From a virus: DNA of 62,652 nt. Both the position numbers and the translations under genes were made by a program. The stretch's first letter is position 1, and the number at the start of each line of letters is the position of its first letter. Location: IMG/VR virus record IMGVR_UViG_3300027754_004386, positions 1 to 62,652 of that record. One strand, given 5' to 3'. Of the stretch, positions 60,263 through 62,652 are shown piece after piece. Below the pieces are notes generated by a model, which was not told the DNA's origin, ran no database searches, and worked only from the letters and a program-made list of their open reading frames with translations.

Positions 60263-60662
60263 CTAACACTAAATTTTTTTCCCAGTTTAATACGATATCT
60301 CTTTCGTATAATTTATCTTCAACACTTTGAATTGTATCTCCGTATTGAAAAACCAATCTTTTATATTTCATGTCAATTACAAACTCAGAATTTGAATCTT
60401 CCCATGCTAATGACACAACACCATCAGTTGCATCATATACAGAGAAAAAATCAGAATTTTGAACTAATATTAACCCTATATCTGAAGTTTTTAATATTCC
60501 AACTTTTTTTATGTATTCAATATTTGGTGGTAGTGGTTTTCCCGCTGCCGGTTCCGAATCCCATTCTTCCCCCCAAACATCATCCAAATCAGAGAAAATA
60601 AATTCATATATGTTATCTCCTTTATAATTTGGACCTAATTCGTTTACATAAACAAGTTTCAT
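60249..60662 (-). CDS. Hypothetical protein of the packaging region
   Basis: A 137-residue acidic, mostly beta protein: MKLVYVNELGPNYKGDNIYE, VWGEEWDSEPAAGKPLPPN, VGILKTSDIGLILVQNSDFF. It overlaps its neighbours by 14 nt downstream and 4 nt upstream in transcription order. I do not recognise the family. The N-terminal strand-rich part resembles small phage assembly proteins only in general character. Confidence 0.6.
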   Translation of the reverse strand: MKLVYVNELGPNYKGDNIYEFIFSDLDDVWGEEWDSEPAAGKPLPPNIEYIKKVGILKTSDIGLILVQNSDFFSVYDATDGVVSLAWEDSNSEFVIDMKYKRLVFQYGDTIQSVEDKLYERDIVLNWEKNLVLDGKE

Positions 60663-61963
60663 ACAATCTTTCCTCTTGGTGTTACTTTAACTTGTTTACC
60701 ATCAACTGTAAATACTAAATTTTCTTTATTAGTTTTACCAATAAACTTAGCTCCTTTATTTTCGTTTAATACATAAAGTGCTGTTACTTTTTGTTCTAAA
60801 GATTCACTCATAGAAATGATCTCTTCTTTTACGTTAAGTTTTCTAACTTTTTCTTTAAGAAAATTTCTTTTTCTTTTTTCTTCTAAAATTGTTTTTTCTT
60901 TTTCGTCAATTTTGAAATATTTTGATAAAACTTTTTCTACTTTTGATTCTCCAAAAACAGAATCCATCATATGGTGGTATCCTTCTTTTTCTTCTGCTGG
61001 TTTTGGTTCAGATTCATCACCCATATCCATTTCATCAGATGGTAAATCCATATCTTCATCACCAAAACTAGTTTCAAACTCATCTTCTGATGACATATCA
61101 ACATCATCACCCATTCCGTAATCACCTTCTTCAGTAGAATCTAATTTATCTAAAATATCTTCCTTATCTTCCTCATCAAGATTTGATAAATCAATTGCAG
61201 AAATAATAGAATTTAAAACGTATTTAATGTCTTGAGAATCCATACCTTGATCTTTATCAAAAGATCTAATTTTTTGACTTAATTTACCTGTAAGTTTTTG
61301 AATTGACTTAAGACCCATTGGACCTTCTTCCTCATCACCTTCATCATCTTCAGGCATTTCTTCGTCATCCATACCCATATCATCAGATGGTAAATCCATT
61401 CCTCCTTCTTCTGTACCCATATCATCAGATGGTAATCCTGCATCATCCATACCCATATCATCAGATGGTGGTGTTGGCATATCTGTAAGTTCATCAGAGG
61501 CAGGTGGAAGGTCAGTCGCTTCAGGTGCCGGTGGAGGTGTTGGGAGTTCTGCAACTGGTTCAGGTGCAGGAGTCTCTTTTTTAGGTCCTTTTAGTACAAA
61601 TCTTTTTTTTTGTTCACCAATTAAAGGAATCTCTTCATTGTTTTCGTGAAGTCGGTTCATTTCTGACGCAATTAGATTTAATTTTTTCATTGCTTCTGAA
61701 TACGAACGATAATATTTTCTTTGTTTCATTGGTTCGCTGTAGTCCAAAGAGGACTCATTCAAACCTTTTTTAATGATATAACCATTTCTTTCTTTAACAA
61801 TACCATAAGCATTACCATCCGCCAATCTAATAGTATAATCTAATGTTTCTAGATTATTATTTTCGTGTTTTGGTGTTTCTTTATATTGTGCAATTTCAAG
61901 GATCCTTTTTATTTTATCCATTCCTTGTAATTTTTCACTTCCTAAAGGTCTCAAATCTCCCAT
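60659..61963 (-). CDS. Acidic repeat phage protein upstream of the terminase
   Basis: A 434-residue protein. The N-terminal domain (about 15-125) is mixed (DYTIRLADGNAYGIVKERNG). A Pro-rich linker (TPAPEPVAELPTPPPAPEA) and an acidic, Met-rich repeat block follow, with LPSDDMG(M/T)(D/E) repeated about five times between residues 160 and 320. The C-terminus is a coiled coil plus a small beta domain (ENKGAKFIGKTNKENLVFTV). Acidic disordered repeats also occur in the gp22-like scaffold of this phage, so a core or scaffold-associated role is possible. No family is recognised. Confidence 0.65.
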   Translation of the reverse strand: MGDLRPLGSEKLQGMDKIKRILEIAQYKETPKHENNNLETLDYTIRLADGNAYGIVKERNGYIIKKGLNESSLDYSEPMKQRKYYRSYSEAMKKLNLIASEMNRLHENNEEIPLIGEQKKRFVLKGPKKETPAPEPVAELPTPPPAPEATDLPPASDELTDMPTPPSDDMGMDDAGLPSDDMGTEEGGMDLPSDDMGMDDEEMPEDDEGDEEEGPMGLKSIQKLTGKLSQKIRSFDKDQGMDSQDIKYVLNSIISAIDLSNLDEEDKEDILDKLDSTEEGDYGMGDDVDMSSEDEFETSFGDEDMDLPSDEMDMGDESEPKPAEEKEGYHHMMDSVFGESKVEKVLSKYFKIDEKEKTILEEKRKRNFLKEKVRKLNVKEEIISMSESLEQKVTALYVLNENKGAKFIGKTNKENLVFTVDGKQVKVTPRGKIV

Positions 61964-61980
61964 TTTATTTATTTTTATTT

Positions 61981-62172
61981 TTAACTGTTTAGTCCTTTAA
62001 ATCCCCCAAGTTCAACCGTATTACACTGTTTTGCTTGGTTTAGATTACTATCCGTCCATTCTGCTGGAGGTGTATAAAATATCACAACATTACCTACGGT
62101 GCTACCTGATCCAGGAACGTATCCTTTAACCTCCGTAGTGTAAAAATTATCTGTACAAGCTGAAGTTGGCAT
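61981..62172 (-). CDS. Small hypothetical protein (63 aa)
   Basis: A 63-residue, uncharged, beta-type protein (FYTTEVKGYVPGSGSTVGNV, VIFYTPPAEWTD) with two Cys. It has an exact late motif 12 nt before the ATG, which supports it being a real late gene, perhaps a minor capsid or decoration protein. The role cannot be shown from sequence. Confidence 0.6.
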   Translation of the reverse strand: MPTSACTDNFYTTEVKGYVPGSGSTVGNVVIFYTPPAEWTDSNLNQAKQCNTVELGGFKGLNS

Positions 62173-62184
62173 AATTTTTTTCTA

Positions 62185-62193
62185 TATAAATAT
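62185..62193 (-). promoter_or_regulatory. Candidate late promoter motif ATATTTATA
   Basis: An exact copy followed by TAGAAAAAAATT and the ATG of the 63-residue gene after exactly 12 nt. Confidence 0.6.
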
Positions 62194-62216
62194 ATTGTTA
62201 GTTTGTATTTTTCAAA

Positions 62217-62652
62217 TTATTCATTATTTTCTTGTTCTAATGAAAGATTTTTATCCATATAATCATTTTTAAAATCCATCAACTTACCTAAATAACCATT
62301 TCTTCTCAATACCTTAAATACCATATTTTCGTATGAGTACTCTCCTCCAGATTCTAAACCACAGATCCTATATTTTTTTAATTTATTTTTATATTTTGAG
62401 ATCAATTCCATTGCATCTTCAAAAGGTTCGTCTTTAGCATTTTCAATCGCCCCATCAATAATGTCCATCCATTGCTTAGATTTTTCTTTTATTTTTTTTT
62501 CATCTAATTCAAAAGATTCCTCTTTCGGGATTCTATTCCATTTATTATTCATAATAGAAAACTCTCCAGCAGAATTATTTCCGGATTTTTGATCCTCAAC
62601 AAAAAGTTCAACATCAAAACCTTTTATCGTTATATCATGTTGAGAATTAAAT
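62217..62652 (-). CDS. Hypothetical phage protein (partial, N-terminus outside window)
   Basis: An ATG at 62552 would give 111 residues, but the same frame stays open up to the window edge and reads like coding sequence (QHDITIKGFDVELFVEDQKS), so the true start probably lies outside. The visible part is helical and charged (KKIKEKSKQWMDIIDGAIEN, AMELISKYKNKLKKYRICGL) and ends with EQENNE. The family is not recognised. It belongs to the head and packaging strand and may be a small structural or assembly protein. Confidence 0.6.
   Translation of the reverse strand, partial: FNSQHDITIKGFDVELFVEDQKSGNNSAGEFSIMNNKWNRIPKEESFELDEKKIKEKSKQWMDIIDGAIENAKDEPFEDAMELISKYKNKLKKYRICGLESGGEYSYENMVFKVLRRNGYLGKLMDFKNDYMDKNLSLEQENNE

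Noticed and set aside
59687-60662. Small terminase subunit among the genes just upstream of the large subunit
   Set aside because: Position fits, but neither protein shows the expected helix-turn-helix and oligomerisation pattern; one has a DUF3008-like domain instead.
1-62652. A prophage in a host chromosome rather than a free phage genome
   Set aside because: No integrase, attachment site or host housekeeping genes are seen. The host-like genes (T9SS cargo, moron) are isolated among phage genes. An integrated or persistent state cannot be excluded from this window alone.

Overview
The window is part of a large tailed (T4-like) bacteriophage genome, AT-rich by eye, whose host is very probably in Bacteroidota, most likely a flavobacterium. 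The T4-type core is direct: large terminase (gp17-like), portal (gp20-like, interrupted by an intein), prohead protease (gp21-like), acidic scaffold (gp22-like), major capsid protein (gp23-like), a gp55-like late sigma factor, a gp5-like OB-fold baseplate protein and PhoH. Four independent signs point to the host. A perfect Bacteroidetes-type promoter (TTTG-N19-TATATTTG) stands before a secreted-protein gene. Gene leaders are A/T-rich and lack Shine-Dalgarno sequences. One protein carries a type IX secretion (T9SS)-like C-terminal domain. The phage bS21 looks flavobacterial and keeps Tyr54.

Layout. 1-14619 (minus strand): adhesin and tail-fibre region with two leucine-rich-repeat proteins, a poly-Thr-linked lectin-like protein, a SET-domain protein, a 1523-residue repetitive fibre and a lectin-like protein with a Thr-Pro linker. 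14673-17156 (plus): five compact genes of unknown role, ending at a terminator. 17241-35259 (plus): a long run of overlapping genes mixing nucleotide or DNA functions (DnaQ-like exonuclease, dUTPase, PhoH) with about eleven glycosyltransferase proteins, Gmd, a shortened DegT-type aminotransferase, a cupin, a methyltransferase, an acyltransferase, an SGNH hydrolase and a DUF1796 putative peptidase. 35259-42086 (plus): late sigma factor and baseplate-type structural genes. 42093-42606: a self-contained moron (host-type promoter, secreted protein, terminator). 42591-48885 (minus): a phage protein with a Cys-rich DUF5872-like domain, a membrane protein, the T9SS-cargo-like surface protein and a homing endonuclease. 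49009-62652 (minus): the head and packaging module, interrupted by a plus-strand rpsU gene.

How the parts may work together. The window has three or more predicted fucosyltransferase types (GT10, GT11, and three RGT(D/E)-type O-FucT/NodZ-like paralogues) plus GDP-mannose 4,6-dehydratase. The glycan island therefore looks geared to making and transferring deoxy-hexoses such as fucose, either onto virion proteins (the Thr-rich fibre linkers are plausible targets) or onto host surface glycan. No GDP-fucose synthase is visible, so the last step would be supplied by the host or by genes outside the window. Phage transcription appears to use a repeated motif, ATATTTATA, placed exactly 12 nt before several late-gene start codons; the encoded gp55-like sigma is the natural candidate to read it. 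The phage bS21 could replace host bS21 on ribosomes during infection.

Tail sheath, tail tube, DNA polymerase, lysis enzymes, tRNAs, integrase and CRISPR arrays were not seen. Gene calls rest on reading the translations; no database search was possible.
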